Below are positions 46,847 through 57,374 of a DNA stretch of 64,000 nt, piece after piece. Position numbers and translations under genes: made by a program. Source of the stretch: Kitasatospora paranensis (GTDB lineage Bacteria; Actinomycetota; Actinomycetes; Streptomycetales; Streptomycetaceae). Positions within the stretch are counted from its first letter, which is position 1; each line of letters opens with the position of its first letter. The notes beneath the pieces were generated by a model. That model was not told the origin of the DNA, made no database searches, and was given only the letters and a program-made list of their open reading frames with translations. The stretch spans positions 1,736,001-1,800,000 of the forward strand of contig NZ_BAABKV010000001.1 in the NCBI RefSeq assembly GCF_039544005.1, written 5' to 3'.

Positions 46847-47532
46847 GGGGCGGTGACCCGGGTGCGGACCCAAACGGCGAGGCGTTCGCGGACCCAGGCG
46901 GCGACGGGGGCGATGCCGTCGGGTGCGGTGAGCGCGGTGAAGAGGGTCGGCAGGTCGCCGCGCTGGGCCCTGGCGTCGCGGGCCATCACCGCGAGGTCGG
47001 CGCCGACCAGCGGGGCGAGGTCGGTCTTGTTGACGACGAGCAGGTCGGAGGTGGAGACGCCGGGGCCGCCCTTGCGGGGGATCTTGTCGCCGCCGGAGAC
47101 GTCGATGACGAAGATCTGGTGGTCGACCAGGCCGCGGCTGAAGGTGGCGGTGAGGTTGTCGCCGCCGGACTCGACGAGGATCAGGTCGAGCGGGCCGACG
47201 GCGTCCTCCAGGTCCTCGACGGCCTCCAGGTTGGCGGAGATGTCGTCGCGGATGGCGGTGTGCGGGCAGCAGCCGGTCTCCACGGCGGTGATCCGCTCGG
47301 GCGGCAGGACGGCGTTGCGCAGCAGGAACTCGGCGTCCTCGGTGGTGTAGATGTCGTTGGTGACGACGGCCAGGGAGAGCTCGTCGCGCAGGGTGCGGCA
47401 GAGGGCGGCGACGGTCGCGGTCTTGCCGGATCCGACCGGGCCGCCGAGGCCGATCCGCAGGGCCCGGCCGGGGCGCTCGGTGTGGGTGTGGCGGACGGGC
47501 AGCTCGTGGGGGTCCACGTGGTCACGATGCAA
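46843..47532 (-). CDS. ureG: Urease accessory GTPase UreG
   Basis: 229 residues if started at TTG 47532, which gives [15 protein letters not shown]. That is comparable to the MHLDH start of Streptomyces UreG and overlaps the ureF stop by 11 bases; GTG 47517 is the alternative. Motifs: P-loop [46 protein letters not shown] (the Cys-Pro-His nickel site), [12 protein letters not shown] and VVNKTDLAP. It supplies GTP-driven nickel insertion into urease. Confidence 0.93.
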   Translation of the reverse strand: MHRDHVDPHELPVRHTHTERPGRALRIGLGGPVGSGKTATVAALCRTLRDELSLAVVTNDIYTTEDAEFLLRNAVLPPERITAVETGCCPHTAIRDDISANLEAVEDLEDAVGPLDLILVESGGDNLTATFSRGLVDHQIFVIDVSGGDKIPRKGGPGVSTSDLLVVNKTDLAPLVGADLAVMARDARAQRGDLPTLFTALTAPDGIAPVAAWVRERLAVWVRTRVTAP

Positions 47533-48177
47533 AGAGGCGTACCTTCCAGGTGCTGTGCTGTTCGGCGTGGACGTCGAGCAGCGGGGCGGAGGCGGCGGGC
47601 AGGTCGCCGAGTGCGGCGGCCCGGACGGCGTCCGCGGCGACGGCGTCGAGCTGCGGGGCGAGCCGGGCGAGCAGGGCGGCGACCTCGTACGGGTCGAGGC
47701 CGAGCAGCCGGACGCAGGCGGTGGCGGGGCCGTTGACGGACTCGTACGCGGCGAGCCGGGCGGCGTCGGCGGGGGTGAGGGCGGCGGCGCGGGCGGTGAG
47801 GCCGAGGACGACGGGGTGGTGGGCGCCGCGGGGGTGCCGTCCGCCGAGCCGGTCGAGGTCGGGGTGCGGCCAGGCTGCGCGGGCGGCCCGGAGCAGTTGG
47901 CGGCCGAGCCGGCGGCTGGTGGCCCGCAGGGCCGGTGCGGGGGTGCGGGCGTCGGCGGCCTCGTCGAGGGCGTCGTGGTCGGCGCCGGGGTCGCCGCGGC
48001 GGCGGCGAGTGCGGCGGCCGTCAGGCCGGTGGTGTGCAGGCGTCCGGTGAGGAACGCGCCGAGGCTCGCGGCGTCGTGGATCCGGCCGGCCTTGACGGCG
48101 GCCTCGGCGCCACCGGAGTGGGCGTGCCCGCCGGCGGGGAACCGCCCGTCGGCGAGGAGCAGCAGGGCGGCCGTCAT
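47522..48177 (-). CDS. ureF: Urease accessory protein UreF (frameshifted)
   Basis: ATG 48177 overlaps the ureC stop (ATGA). Start [19 protein letters not shown] is typical of UreF. After [10 protein letters not shown] the frame is lost near 47995; one extra G/C in ACCCCGGCG lets it continue as [55 protein letters not shown], ending [10 protein letters not shown] with TGA at 47522. Restored ~218 residues. UreF is the helical regulator that gates GTP hydrolysis by UreG and couples it to nickel delivery. Confidence 0.87.
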
Positions 48178-49942
48178 CAGAACAGGAAGTACCGCTGGGC
48201 GAGCGGCAGTTCGGTGGCGGGGGCGGGGGCGACGGTCTCCCCGTCGATGGTGACGGTGAAGGTGTCGGGGTCGACCCGGACGTCGGGACGGGCGGTGTTG
48301 TTGACCATGTGGTCCTTGGTGACGCCGCGGGTGTTGCGGATCGCGGTGAACTGCTTGCCGATGCCGAACTGTTCGGCGAGGCGCTCCGGCAGGCCGTCGT
48401 CGAGGGCGGCCCGGGCGGTGAAGTTGAACGAGTTGGCGGCCGGGGCGCGGCCGGTGGCGCCGAACATCGGCCGGGGCAGGACGGGTTGCGGCGTCGGGAT
48501 GGAGGCGTTGGCGTCGCCCATCTGGGCCCGGGCGATCTGGCCGCCCTTGAGCACCAGGTCGGGCTTGACGCCGAAGAAGGCGGGTGTCCAGAGCACCAGG
48601 TCGGCGAGCCGGCCCGGCTCGACGGAGCCGATCTCGTGGTCGAGGCCCTGGGCGACGGCCGGGTTGACGGTGTACTTGGCGACGTAGCGGCGGGCCCGCA
48701 GGTTGTCGGCGCGGCCGTCGCCGGGCAGGGCGCCGCGGCGGGCCTTCATCACGTGGGCGGTCTGCCAGGTGCGGGTGACGACCTCGCCGATCCGGCCCAT
48801 CGCCTGGGAGTCGGAGCTGATGATGGAGATGGCGCCGAGGTCGTGCAGCACGTCCTCGGCGGCGATGGTGGAGGGACGGATCCGGGATTCGGCGAAGGCC
48901 AGGTCCTCGGGCACGTGCGGGCTGAGATGGTGGCAGACCATCAGCATGTCGAGGTGCTCGTCGACGGTGTTGACGGTGTGCGGGCGGGTCGGATTGGTGG
49001 AGCTGGGCAGCACGTTGGGCTGGGACACCACGGTGATGATGTCGGGCGCGTGGCCCCCGCCGGCGCCCTCGGTGTGGTAGGCGTGGACGCCCCGGCCGGC
49101 GATCGCGGCGAGGGTGTCACCGACGAAGCCCGCCTCGTTCAGGGTGTCGGTGTGGATGGCGAGCTGGGCGCCGGTCTGCTCGCAGACCCGCAGACAGGCG
49201 TCGATCGCGGCGGGGGTGGCGCCCCAGTCCTCGTGGATCTTGAAGCCGAGCGCTCCGGCCCGCAACTGGTCGTGCATGGACGCGGTGTTGACGGTGTTGC
49301 CCTTGCCGAGCAGGCCGATGTTCAGCGGCAGGTCGTCCATCGCCGCGAACATCCGCGCCAGGTGCCAGCCGCCCGGGGTGATGGTGGTGGCCTTGCTGCC
49401 CTCGGCCGGGCCGGTGCCGCCGCCGACCAGCGTGGTGATGCCGGCGGCGAGCGCCTCGTCGGCGAGCTGCGGGCAGATGAAGTGCACGTGGGCGTCGATC
49501 GCGCCGGCGGTGAGGATCTTCCCGTTGCCGGAGATCACCTCGGTCTCCGGGCCGATCACCAGGTCGGGGTGGACGCCGCCCATCGTCTCCGGGTTGCCGG
49601 CCTTGCCGAGGGCGGTGATCCGGCCGTCGCGGATCCCGACGTCGGCCTTGACCACCCCCAGTGGTCGAGCACGACCGCGCCGGTGATCACGGTGTCCGGG
49701 GTGCCATCGGCGCGGGCGGCCCGGGACTGGCCCATCGACTCGCGGAGGACCTTGCCGCCGCCGAACACGGCCTCGTCGCCGCCGCGGCTGCGGTCCTCCT
49801 CGACCTCGATCAGCAGATTGGTGTCACCGAGCCGGATCCGGTCACCGGTGGTGGGGCCGTACAGGTCGGCGTAGCGCTCCCGGGTGAGCCACAGGGCGGG
49901 ACGGCCGGTCGCGGGACGGCCGGTCACGGGACGGTCAGTCAT
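48177..49942 (-). CDS. ureC: Urease alpha subunit, catalytic (frameshifted)
   Basis: ATG 49942 overlaps the ureB stop by 8 bases. The start has a duplicated [10 protein letters not shown] extension ahead of [21 protein letters not shown], so the restored protein (~588 residues) is slightly longer than usual. The frame breaks at 49655-49659: VVLDHWG must continue to [20 protein letters not shown], requiring six rather than five G. Catalytic features are intact: [11 protein letters not shown] (Ni His pair), GFKIHEDWG (carbamylated Lys), [21 protein letters not shown] and the flap [20 protein letters not shown]. It hydrolyses urea to ammonia and carbamate. Confidence 0.93.
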
Positions 49943-50299
49943 CGAGCGGCCCTCCGGTCTCGGCACGCAGTCCGTGCACCTCGCGCCGGCCGCCGATCGG
50001 CACCAGCTCGATCTCGACCGGGATGCCCGGCTCGAAACGGACGGCGGTGCCGGCCGGGATGTTCAGCCGCCGGCCGCGCGCGGCCGCCCGGTCGAACTCC
50101 AGGCCCGGGTTGGCCTCGGCGAAGTGGTAGTGGGAGCCGACCTGGACGGGCCGGTCGGCGGCGTTGACGGCGATCATCCGGGTCACCGGCAGGCCCGCGT
50201 TGAGGCCGATGTCGCCGTCGCCGTACAGGATCTCGCCGGGCACGGGCACGGGCACGGGCACGGGCCGGCCGGCGGGGCCGGCCTCCGCGTCGGGGCCGG

Positions 50300-50303
<4 letters not shown>
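49935..50303 (-). CDS. ureB: Urease beta subunit
   Basis: 122 residues from GTG 50303, overlapping the ureA stop (GTGA). A Pro/Val repeat near the start ([13 protein letters not shown]) precedes the family core: [56 protein letters not shown] and [15 protein letters not shown]. The beta subunit packs with alpha and gamma in the (abg)3 urease and helps position the mobile flap. Confidence 0.94.
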
Positions 50304-50602
<299 letters not shown>

Positions 50603-50664
50603 CGTGGCGTCCTCGGGTGGGGAGTGCGCTGGCTCGGCGGGTCCGGTCAGTGCACCAACCCTTC

Positions 50665-50702
50665 GTTGACGCGGCGTTACGCCGGACTTTCCGCGCTGTA
50701 AC
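50665..50702 (-). promoter_or_regulatory. GlnR box upstream of ureA
   Basis: On the minus strand: GTTAC-n6-GAAAG-n6-GTAAC-n6-TCAAC. It follows the a/b-site arrangement gTnAC-n6-GaAAc described for GlnR of Streptomyces coelicolor, with only the last half-site imperfect. It ends 63 bases before the ureA start. GlnR controls nitrogen genes including urease in S. coelicolor, so regulation of this operon by nitrogen status is very likely. Confidence 0.75.
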
Positions 50703-50784
50703 CACGGCGGGCCGGCCACCGGACGTGCCCCTGTATACCGCCGCACCGCCCCCGCACCCCGGCACCGGCCGCACCGACGGCGTG

Positions 50785-51720
50785 TCAGAGCCGGATCCGT
50801 ACCTCCACCGGGAGGTGGTCGCTGCCGGTGGCGGCCAGGGTGCGGGTGGAGACCGGCACGGCGCCGCGGCACAGCACCTGGTCGATCCGGGCCAGCGGCA
50901 GGCCGGCCGGCCAGCTGAAGTCGAACCCGGACCTGGCCGGGGTCAGCCGCGAGGTCAGCGGGGCCAGACCGCGGTCGTCCAGCGTGGAGTTGAGGTCGCC
51001 GAGCAGGATCACCCGGCGGATCGGCTCGGCGTCGATCACCGCGGCCAGCCGCCGGGCGCTCTCGTCCCGGCCCGCGGCCGCGAAGCCGGTGGCGTGCACC
51101 CGGACGGACGGCAGGTGCGCCACGTACACGGCGACCTCCCCCTGCGGGGTGCGGACGGTGGCCCGCACCCCGCGCTTCCAGTAGACGTGCACCGCGGCGG
51201 GCTTGATGTCGACCGGGCGGGCGTCGGTGAGCGGGTACCTCGACCAGAGCCCGACGGTGCCGGAGCGGGCCCGGTAGGGGTAGTCGTGGGCGAGCACCCG
51301 CTCGTACACGGCCTCGCCGGAAGCGAGTTCCTCCAGGGCGACCAGATCGGCGTGCCGGCCGAGCAGGGCCCGCGCGGTGCCTTCCGGGTCCGCGTTCCCG
51401 TCGTCGACGTTGTGCTGGAGGACGGTGAGGTCCGCGGGCCCGGTGTCCGCCGGCAGCAGCCGCCCGCCGAACACCGCCGTCCACGCGAGCGCCGGTACGA
51501 GGACGGCGAGCAGTGCGGTGCGCGAGCGTCGCCACAGGGCCACCGCGAGCAGCACGGGCACGCCCAGGCCCAGCCAGGGCAGGAAGGCCTCCAGCAGGCT
51601 GCCGAGGTGCGCGCCGCCGTCGGGCACCAGGCGGTGGCCGGCCGTCAGCAGCGCGAGCAGCAGGGCCGCGGCCACCGTGGCCCACCCCCGCCGGCGCTCC
51701 GGCCGCTGCCGCTCCCCCAT
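50785..51720 (-). CDS. Membrane-anchored endonuclease/exonuclease/phosphatase family protein
   Basis: 311 residues from ATG 51720 (GGGAGG ahead). Three hydrophobic segments in the first ~95 residues ([57 protein letters not shown]) anchor an extracytoplasmic EEP domain: [52 protein letters not shown] and the final [12 protein letters not shown]. The Asn/Glu/Asp/His set for Mg-dependent phosphodiester hydrolysis is present. Substrate unknown. Confidence 0.88.
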   Translation of the reverse strand: MGERQRPERRRGWATVAAALLLALLTAGHRLVPDGGAHLGSLLEAFLPWLGLGVPVLLAVALWRRSRTALLAVLVPALAWTAVFGGRLLPADTGPADLTVLQHNVDDGNADPEGTARALLGRHADLVALEELASGEAVYERVLAHDYPYRARSGTVGLWSRYPLTDARPVDIKPAAVHVYWKRGVRATVRTPQGEVAVYVAHLPSVRVHATGFAAAGRDESARRLAAVIDAEPIRRVILLGDLNSTLDDRGLAPLTSRLTPARSGFDFSWPAGLPLARIDQVLCRGAVPVSTRTLAATGSDHLPVEVRIRL

Positions 51721-52021
51721 CGTGCCTCCCGGGTGTCCCTGCCCGCCGCGTGATCGTCTCTGCCCGGGACGCCGCGGGCCGGTGCGCGGTTGCGCGAGCC
51801 CGTTGCGCGAGCCCGTTGCGGGGTGACCCTTGCGGCGGCGGGCGAGGCGTGGCGGCGGGCGTGCCGGGGACGGAATGTGCCGGTGGACCTGGCCGGGGAG
51901 GCCCCTGAGCGGCCATGATGTTCGTTGGCGGATCACCGCCGGGGCGCAGGACCGCCACGGCCGGCGACCGACGCACGCTCTCGATCGGCCATCCCGCGGA
52001 CGGGATGCGGAAAGGACGGCG
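51721..52021. other. Divergent intergenic region
   Basis: About 300 bases between divergent genes. It contains a 13-base tandem repeat (GCGCGAGCCCGTT twice, about 51793-51818) and no recognisable gene. Promoters for both flanking genes should lie here; none could be fixed. Confidence 0.45.
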
Positions 52022-53074
52022 ATGCTCGCGGACGGGACGGCGGTGCCGGCGAACGGGGCAGCGATGCCGGCGGACGGGGCGGCGATGCTGGCGGCGGTGG
52101 GGCTGGACGACCGCGCCGAACGGCTCTACACCGACCTCGTCGTCCGCGGCGCGGGCGCACCCGCCGAACTGGCGGCCCGCTGCGGCAACGACCTCACCGC
52201 CACCGAGGCGGCACTCGCGGCACTCGCCGAACGCGGCCTGATCGCGCCGCAGCGCGACGGCAGCGCCCGGTACGCCGCCGCCCCGCCGACGGTCGCCCTG
52301 GAGGCGCTGCTCACCGGGCGCCGGCACGCCCTGCGCCAGGCCGAACTCGCGGCCGCCGCCCTCGCGGAGGCGTACCGGACGGCAGGCGGCGACGGCACGC
52401 ACCGCGACCTGGTGGAGGTGGTCGCCGGCCACGCCGCGATCGGCCACCGGGTCGCGCAACTGCAGGCGGCGGCCACGGAGGAGATCCTCGCCCTGGTCAC
52501 CGGGAGGTACCAGGTGGTGCGGGCGGACGCGACCGGCGCCGAGACGGCGGCGGTGGAACGCGGTGTCCGGTACCGGGTGGTGATGGAGCGGCGGGCCCTG
52601 GAGGAGCCGGACGCCGCGGCCACGCTCTTCGAGGCCATGGACCGCGAACAGCAGGTGCGGGTGGTGGAGGACGTACCGACCAAACTGATCGTCGCCGACC
52701 GCACCGCGGCCCTCGTCCCGCTCACGGAGACCAGGAGCGGGGCGGAGCCGGTCGCCCTGGTCGTCCGCGCACCCGCCCTGGTACGGGTGTTGACGGTGCT
52801 GTTCGACCAGACCTGGGAGTGGGCGCACCCGCTCGGCCGGGACGACGGCGCGGTCACGGTCGGCGCCGCACCGGCGGGCGAACCCGACACGGTGGACCGG
52901 CGGATCCTGGCCCTGCTGCTGGCCGGCGCGACCGACCAGTCGGCGGCCAACCAGCTCGGCCTCGGGCTGCGCACCGTCCAGCGGCGGATCAGCCGGCTGA
53001 TGGCGCTGGCAAGGGCGGAGACCCGGATCCAGCTCGGTTGGCAGGCCCACCGCCGCGGCTGGGTTCCGGACTGA
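52022..53074 (+). CDS. TrmB-like/LuxR-type helix-turn-helix regulator
   Basis: 350 residues from ATG 52022 (GGAAAGG ahead). The start contains small direct repeats ([14 protein letters not shown]). Residues ~25-85 are a TrmB-like winged helix ([35 protein letters not shown]). The middle is an effector-like region ([37 protein letters not shown]). The C-terminal ~60 residues form a LuxR-type HTH ([36 protein letters not shown]). This N-TrmB/C-LuxR architecture is a common Streptomyces class of orphan regulator. Ligand unknown. Confidence 0.85.
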   Translation: MLADGTAVPANGAAMPADGAAMLAAVGLDDRAERLYTDLVVRGAGAPAELAARCGNDLTATEAALAALAERGLIAPQRDGSARYAAAPPTVALEALLTGRRHALRQAELAAAALAEAYRTAGGDGTHRDLVEVVAGHAAIGHRVAQLQAAATEEILALVTGRYQVVRADATGAETAAVERGVRYRVVMERRALEEPDAAATLFEAMDREQQVRVVEDVPTKLIVADRTAALVPLTETRSGAEPVALVVRAPALVRVLTVLFDQTWEWAHPLGRDDGAVTVGAAPAGEPDTVDRRILALLLAGATDQSAANQLGLGLRTVQRRISRLMALARAETRIQLGWQAHRRGWVPD

Positions 53075-53178
53075 CGACCCGTCTCCCCCGGTACCGCCCG
53101 CCCTCCCTAGGATGGTCCGACCGGCGGCCGGGCGGACCCGTGCCGTGGACGGCGTCGGTGGCGTGGGAGGGCTGGGGA

Positions 53179-53993
53179 ATGGTGCGGGGGCGCGGCTGGC
53201 GCACGGTCGTGTGGGGGGCTGCAGCGGTACTCATGGCGGGGCCGGCCCTGGCAGCGCCGGCCGTGGCCGATCTGACCACCGGCTACCGCCGTGTCACGGT
53301 GGTGGGCGGCGCGATGGCCCCCACCCTCGGTCCGGGCGACCGCCTGCTGGTGGCGGACGTCGCCCCCGCCGAGGTGCACGACGGCGACCTCGTGCTCGTG
53401 GACGTGCCGGAGTTCGTCGGCGACAGCGGGAGCCTGGCGATCAAGCGGGTGCTCGGGGTCGGCGGCGACCGGCTGTCCTGCTGCGGCGGTCCGGGGATCC
53501 GCCGCAACGGCTCCGCCCTGGCGGAGCCGTACGTCCGCGGCGCCACACGGACCTTCGACCTGACGGTGGCCCAGCACCACCTCTTCCTCCTCGGCGACAA
53601 CCGCCCGGACTCCGTCGACTCGCAGTACCCGCAGCTCCTCCGCGACCGGTCGAACGGCACGGTGCCCGACACCGCCGTCCGCGGCCGTGTGGTGTGGGCC
53701 TCCACCGGTGCGGTCGCGGGCCCGGAGGCGCAGCGGGTGTCGGACCTGATGCTCCGGAGCGCCATCGGCGTCGTCCTGACGCTGGTCGGCGTGATCGCCC
53801 TGCCGACTACCCTGGTCCTCTCCTCCCGGCGGCGGCGCCGCCCGTCGCCCCGATCCCCGAGGAGCCGATCCTGCCGGGTCCGGCTGGCGCGATGGGACCG
53901 GCGGGAAGGGCGGGGGCAGCGGGGACTCCGGGGATTCCGGGCATGGCGCCGGGCGATCCGGGCCGCGGCGATTCGCTGCCGGTGGGTCCGTAA
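53179..53993 (+). CDS. S26 signal-peptidase-like protein with Ser-to-Ala active site (frameshifted)
   Basis: ATG 53179 follows GGGAGG. An N-terminal helix ([20 protein letters not shown]) anchors an S26 fold. Box B reads [18 protein letters not shown], with Ala45 (codon GCG, 53311) where the nucleophilic Ser of SMxPTL should be. The general-base Lys89 ([12 protein letters not shown]) and box E ([13 protein letters not shown]) are kept, and Ala45-Lys89 spacing matches that of Bacillus SipS. A second helix follows ([20 protein letters not shown]). As read, the frame then runs into an Arg-rich tail. Adding one C near 53840 gives instead [19 protein letters not shown] and a collagen-like Gly-X-Y run ending at 53993. 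Probably catalytically dead or divergent; role unknown. Confidence 0.75.
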
Positions 53994-54291
53994 CGCGGGA
54001 CGGAGCGGGACGGGCTGACGCCGGGTCGACCCGGGCGGTGGCCCTCTATTCCTGCGGCCACCGGACGCTGCCGCACGCGTTGCGGATCCGATGGTGCCGG
54101 CACCCGCCCCACCGTCCGAGCGTCGGGCGGAGGCGGAGTTGTTGACGCGCACGTGGTGCCCGCGGCGGCGACGGGTGTGGCGACCGGCATGGCGCCCACG
54201 ACAACGCCACCGCCCGGCGGGGCGTTTGCGCAGAGGTGCGGACACCCCGGACAGCTCCGGATGCCGGCCGACCTCCGCGTAGGGTCGGACC

Positions 54292-55173
54292 ATGCTGAAC
54301 GGGGTGGGAGCGCGCGAACTCCACGATGACCTGACGGGGTGCGAGGGGACGGAGGCCTCCGGGGACGTCGTCGCACGGTGGCTCGACCGGGCCCGCGGCG
54401 GCTACCGCAACTCGCTCGCCGTCGCGGCCGAGTGCAGCGGATGGTGGACTGCCGACGGCACCGTCCGGCCGCTGCTCCACGAGCTGTACGCCCTGGGCCG
54501 GGTGAGCGACGTCCTGCTACTGGGCCGGCAACCCGCAGGCCGTACGGCGGAGATCGCCGTGCCGGGCCCCGCACTGACGGACGCCGGGTACCTGGGCCTG
54601 TTCGCCGCGCTCGGCATGACACCGTCCGGGAGTGCGGTCTTCGACCCGCTCCTGCACGAGATCGTCGAGGTCGAGCAGAGCGAAGACCCCCGGGCGCCGA
54701 TCGAGGTCATCGAGGTGCTCTGGCCGAGCCTGCTGCTCGGCGACCTCGTCTTCGGCCGGGCGGGCGTCCGCGTCCGGGCCGGTGCCCGGCGGGCGCAGCG
54801 CGGCGTCGCCGACCGCTCGCCGCTGTACTGGAGCTTCCGGCGCCGCCACCGGCCGACCGTCGACCTGTCCCAGGGCTGGGGCGGCAACTCCCAGTGGAGG
54901 ACGGACCTCCGTCTGGACTACCGGACGTCGTCGGGTGACCGGCTCAACGTGGCCGGCGACCGCCCGATCGACGGAGACCCGGAGCTCGGCCCGGACCACC
55001 CGGAGAATCTCAGCCCGGAGGAACGGCTGCTGACGCCCCTCGAACGCCGCGAACTGCTCCGTCACCGCTGCCTGCTCCGCACTCCCGAGGCCGCCGGCGA
55101 ACTGGCCGGGACCGCCGGCTGGGCATCGGAGTTCATGCCCTTCGACTGGATCCTGCCGCCCGGCGAGGAGTGA
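54292..55173 (+). CDS. Hypothetical protein
   Basis: 293 residues from ATG 54292. No family recognised. Segments such as GWWTADGTVRPLLHELYALG, PIEVIEVLWPSLLLGDLVFG, YWSFRRRHRPTVDLSQGWG and SEFMPFDWILPPGEE suggest a folded soluble protein with no signal or membrane helix. Cys residues are few. Codon use matches its neighbours. Monocistronic. Confidence 0.65.
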   Translation: MLNGVGARELHDDLTGCEGTEASGDVVARWLDRARGGYRNSLAVAAECSGWWTADGTVRPLLHELYALGRVSDVLLLGRQPAGRTAEIAVPGPALTDAGYLGLFAALGMTPSGSAVFDPLLHEIVEVEQSEDPRAPIEVIEVLWPSLLLGDLVFGRAGVRVRAGARRAQRGVADRSPLYWSFRRRHRPTVDLSQGWGGNSQWRTDLRLDYRTSSGDRLNVAGDRPIDGDPELGPDHPENLSPEERLLTPLERRELLRHRCLLRTPEAAGELAGTAGWASEFMPFDWILPPGEE

Positions 55174-55336
55174 CCGGCGGCGGCCCGGGCACGGCGGTCG
55201 GAGACCGAGACCGAGACGGTCGGGTACGGGCTTTCGGCTCGGGTTGGGCGGGGGTCGCTCGGGGTTCACCGGGCGGTCCGGCGGCGCTGCGTAGGGTGCG
55301 GGCGTCAGGCACCGGCACCTTGGACAGGGAGACGAC

Positions 55337-56538
55337 ATGACGCAGCGTCCGATCGGACCGGGCTCGTCCCGGCGTGTGTTCCTGCGGGCCACGGGGGCGG
55401 CGGGCCTCGGAGCCGCCTCGCTGGGCACGGTCGGCGCGACGGCCGACGCCGCCGACGCGCGGCAGGCCGTCGGCACCCGCCCGCCCGTCCGGACGGGCAC
55501 CGGGCTGGACCGGCTGCCGCACCCGCTGGTCGTCGGCCACCGCGGAGCCTGCGGCTACCGCCCGGAGGAGACCCTCGCGGCTCGTACGAACTGGCGTTGG
55601 AGATCGGCGCGGACGTCATCGAGCAGGACCTCGTGCCGACCAGGGACGGCCATCTGGTGGTCCGTCACGAGAACAACATCGCCGAGACCACGAACGTCGC
55701 CGACCACCCGGAGTTCGCCGCCCGGCGCACCACCAGGACCGTCGACGGCACGGCGATCACCGGCTGGTTCACCGAGGACTTCACCCTCGCCGAACTGCGC
55801 ACGCTGCGCGCCAAGGAGCGGCTGCCGCAGCAGCGCCAGCACAACACGCTGTACGACGGCCGGTGGCCGGTGCCGACCTTCCGCGAGGTGGTCGACTTCG
55901 CCAGGCAGCGCTCACGCACCCTCGGCCGCGACGTCTGGCTGTACGTGGAGACCAAGCACCCCAGCTACTTCCGGTCGATCGGTCTGCTGCTGGAGGAGCG
56001 GCTCGCCGACGAGTTGAAGCGCGGCGGACTGGCCGGGCGGGGCGGCCGGGCGATCCTGCAGTCCTTCGAACCGAGCAGCCTGCAGCGGCTCGCCCGGCTG
56101 GTCGACAACCCCCGCATCCAACTGCTCGGCACGGCCGACACCCGCCCGTTCGACTTCCAACTCGCCGGGGACAGCCGGACGGTGGCCGATCTGGTGAAGC
56201 CGGACGGCCTGCACTGGCTCGCCTCGTTCGCCCACGGCATCGGGCCGACCACCCAGCTCGTCGCGCCGGTGGACGCGACCGGGAAGCTCCAGGCGCCGAC
56301 CACGCTGGTCGCCGACGCGCACCGGGCCGGACTGGTGGTGCACCCGTACACCGTCCGCAACGAGAACTCCTTCCTCCCGCTGGACTACCGTCGCGGAACG
56401 GACCCGAACGCCTACGGCGACGCGATCGGCTGGGCCCGGTACCTCTACGGCCTCGGCGTGGACGGCTTCTTCACCGACAACAGCGACACCGCGCGGCTCG
56501 CCCGGCAGGACTTCTGGTCGGCCCAGGGCGTCGGCTGA
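55337..56538 (+). CDS. Secreted glycerophosphodiester phosphodiesterase (frameshifted)
   Basis: ATG 55337 follows GGGAG. A Tat-type signal (SSRRVFLRATGAAGLGAASL) precedes the GDPD barrel: PLVVGHRGACGYRPEETL (catalytic His and Arg), then, after a break at 55580, EIGADVIEQDLVPTRDGHLVVRHE (metal-binding Glu/Asp and second catalytic His). Adding one G in CTCGCGGCTC restores LAGSYELALEIGAD. Further motifs are DVWLYVETKHPSYF, ILQSFEPSSL and VDGFFTDNSDTA. Restored ~400 residues. It releases glycerol 3-phosphate from deacylated phospholipids or teichoic acid, outside the cell. Confidence 0.9.
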
Positions 56539-56547
56539 CCCACCGCC

Positions 56548-56578
56548 GGCCGTCCGACCCCGGTCCGGTCGGACGGCC
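56548..56578 (+). terminator. Terminator of the GDPD gene
   Basis: 12-bp perfect stem GGCCGTCCGACC/GGTCGGACGGCC with a 7-base loop, 10 bases after the stop. Confidence 0.75.
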
Positions 56579-56663
56579 GCCTTCGCGCGGCGCGGCAGTG
56601 GCGCGGCAGTGGCGCGGCGATACGGCGGCGGTGGCGGCATGCGGTCGGTGCGGCGCATGGACG

Positions 56664-56688
56664 AAAATATGTCGGTCGGTCTACAGTT
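56664..56688. promoter_or_regulatory. Candidate TetR operator before the tetR gene
   Basis: AAATATGTCGGTCGGTCTAC followed by AGTTT, immediately upstream of ATG 56695. It contains GGTCTACA, the reverse complement of TGTAGACC in the site at 57331, within an A/T-flanked context rare in this window. Autoregulation is inferred. Confidence 0.5.
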
Positions 56689-56694
56689 TGCGGC

Positions 56695-57267
56695 ATGGGA
56701 GCGAAGGGCGAGGAGACGCGTACCCGGCTGCTGCAGGCAACCCGGCTGCTGATCGAGGCACAGGGGTACTACGGCACCGGCCTGAACCAGGTGCTGGCCG
56801 AGAGCGGGGCACCGCGAGGCTCGCTCTACTTCCACTTCCCCGAAGGGAAGGACGAGCTGGTCGCGCTGTCCCTGCAGGAGGCCGGACAGGGCGTCACCGA
56901 CCTGATCGCCGGGATCACCGGCGGCGAACTGACCCCGGTCGAGGCGGTGCACGGCCTGCTGGAGATCTTCGCCGAGCGGATGACGGAATCCGACTACGCC
57001 AAGGGCTGTCCGCTGGCCACCGTCGCCCTGGAGACGGCGGCGGGCCACGACCGGCTCCGCCGGGTCTGCGCCGACGCGTACGAGGCCTGGCAGCACTCGC
57101 TCGCCCGGATGCTGGTCCGGTACGGCCGCGACGCCGCCGCGGCCGAGTCACTGGCCGGGGCCCTGCTCGCACTCGTGGAGGGCGCCCTGCTGCTGGCCCG
57201 GGTGCAGCACAGCCGGGCCCCGCTCGACCAGGCGGCCCGCGCCGCGGAGATCCTGCTCCGCGACTGA
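56695..57267 (+). CDS. TetR/AcrR-family regulator, LmrA/YxaF-like
   Basis: 190 residues from ATG 56695. The N-terminal HTH (TRTRLLQATRLLIEAQGYYG, LNQVLAESGAPRGSLYFHFP) has the GAPRGSLYFHFPxGK form seen in the LmrA/YxaF subgroup. The C-terminal ligand domain includes ESDYAKGCPLATVALETAAG, a typical TetR_C_6 segment. Operator-like sequences lie before this gene and before the next, suggesting it represses both itself and the downstream reductase. Confidence 0.92.
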   Translation: MGAKGEETRTRLLQATRLLIEAQGYYGTGLNQVLAESGAPRGSLYFHFPEGKDELVALSLQEAGQGVTDLIAGITGGELTPVEAVHGLLEIFAERMTESDYAKGCPLATVALETAAGHDRLRRVCADAYEAWQHSLARMLVRYGRDAAAAESLAGALLALVEGALLLARVQHSRAPLDQAARAAEILLRD

Positions 57268-57327
57268 GAGCCGCCGCCCGTGCTCGGCAGCACTGCTTCC
57301 TGCCCCGCTCCAGCCTCAGCCCCAAAA

Positions 57328-57350
57328 ATTATGTAGACCGGTCCATGGAA
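57328..57350. promoter_or_regulatory. Candidate TetR operator before the reductase gene
   Basis: AATTATGTAGACCGGTCCAT, centred on GACCGGTC, 25 bases before ATG 57375. It closely resembles the TAGACCGGTCTA-type operator of Bacillus subtilis LmrA/YxaF, as I recall it. The core GTAGACCGG recurs in inverted orientation before the tetR gene. Confidence 0.55.
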
Positions 57351-57374
57351 TAAGTCGACGAAACGGATCCCCTG

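Noticed and set aside
52022..55173. Novel defence or secretion system formed by the TrmB/LuxR-type regulator, S26 homologue and hypothetical gene
   Set aside because: The genes are separated by 100-300 bases with no overlaps or shared motif. Operon status is unsupported, so only the S26 oddity is reported.
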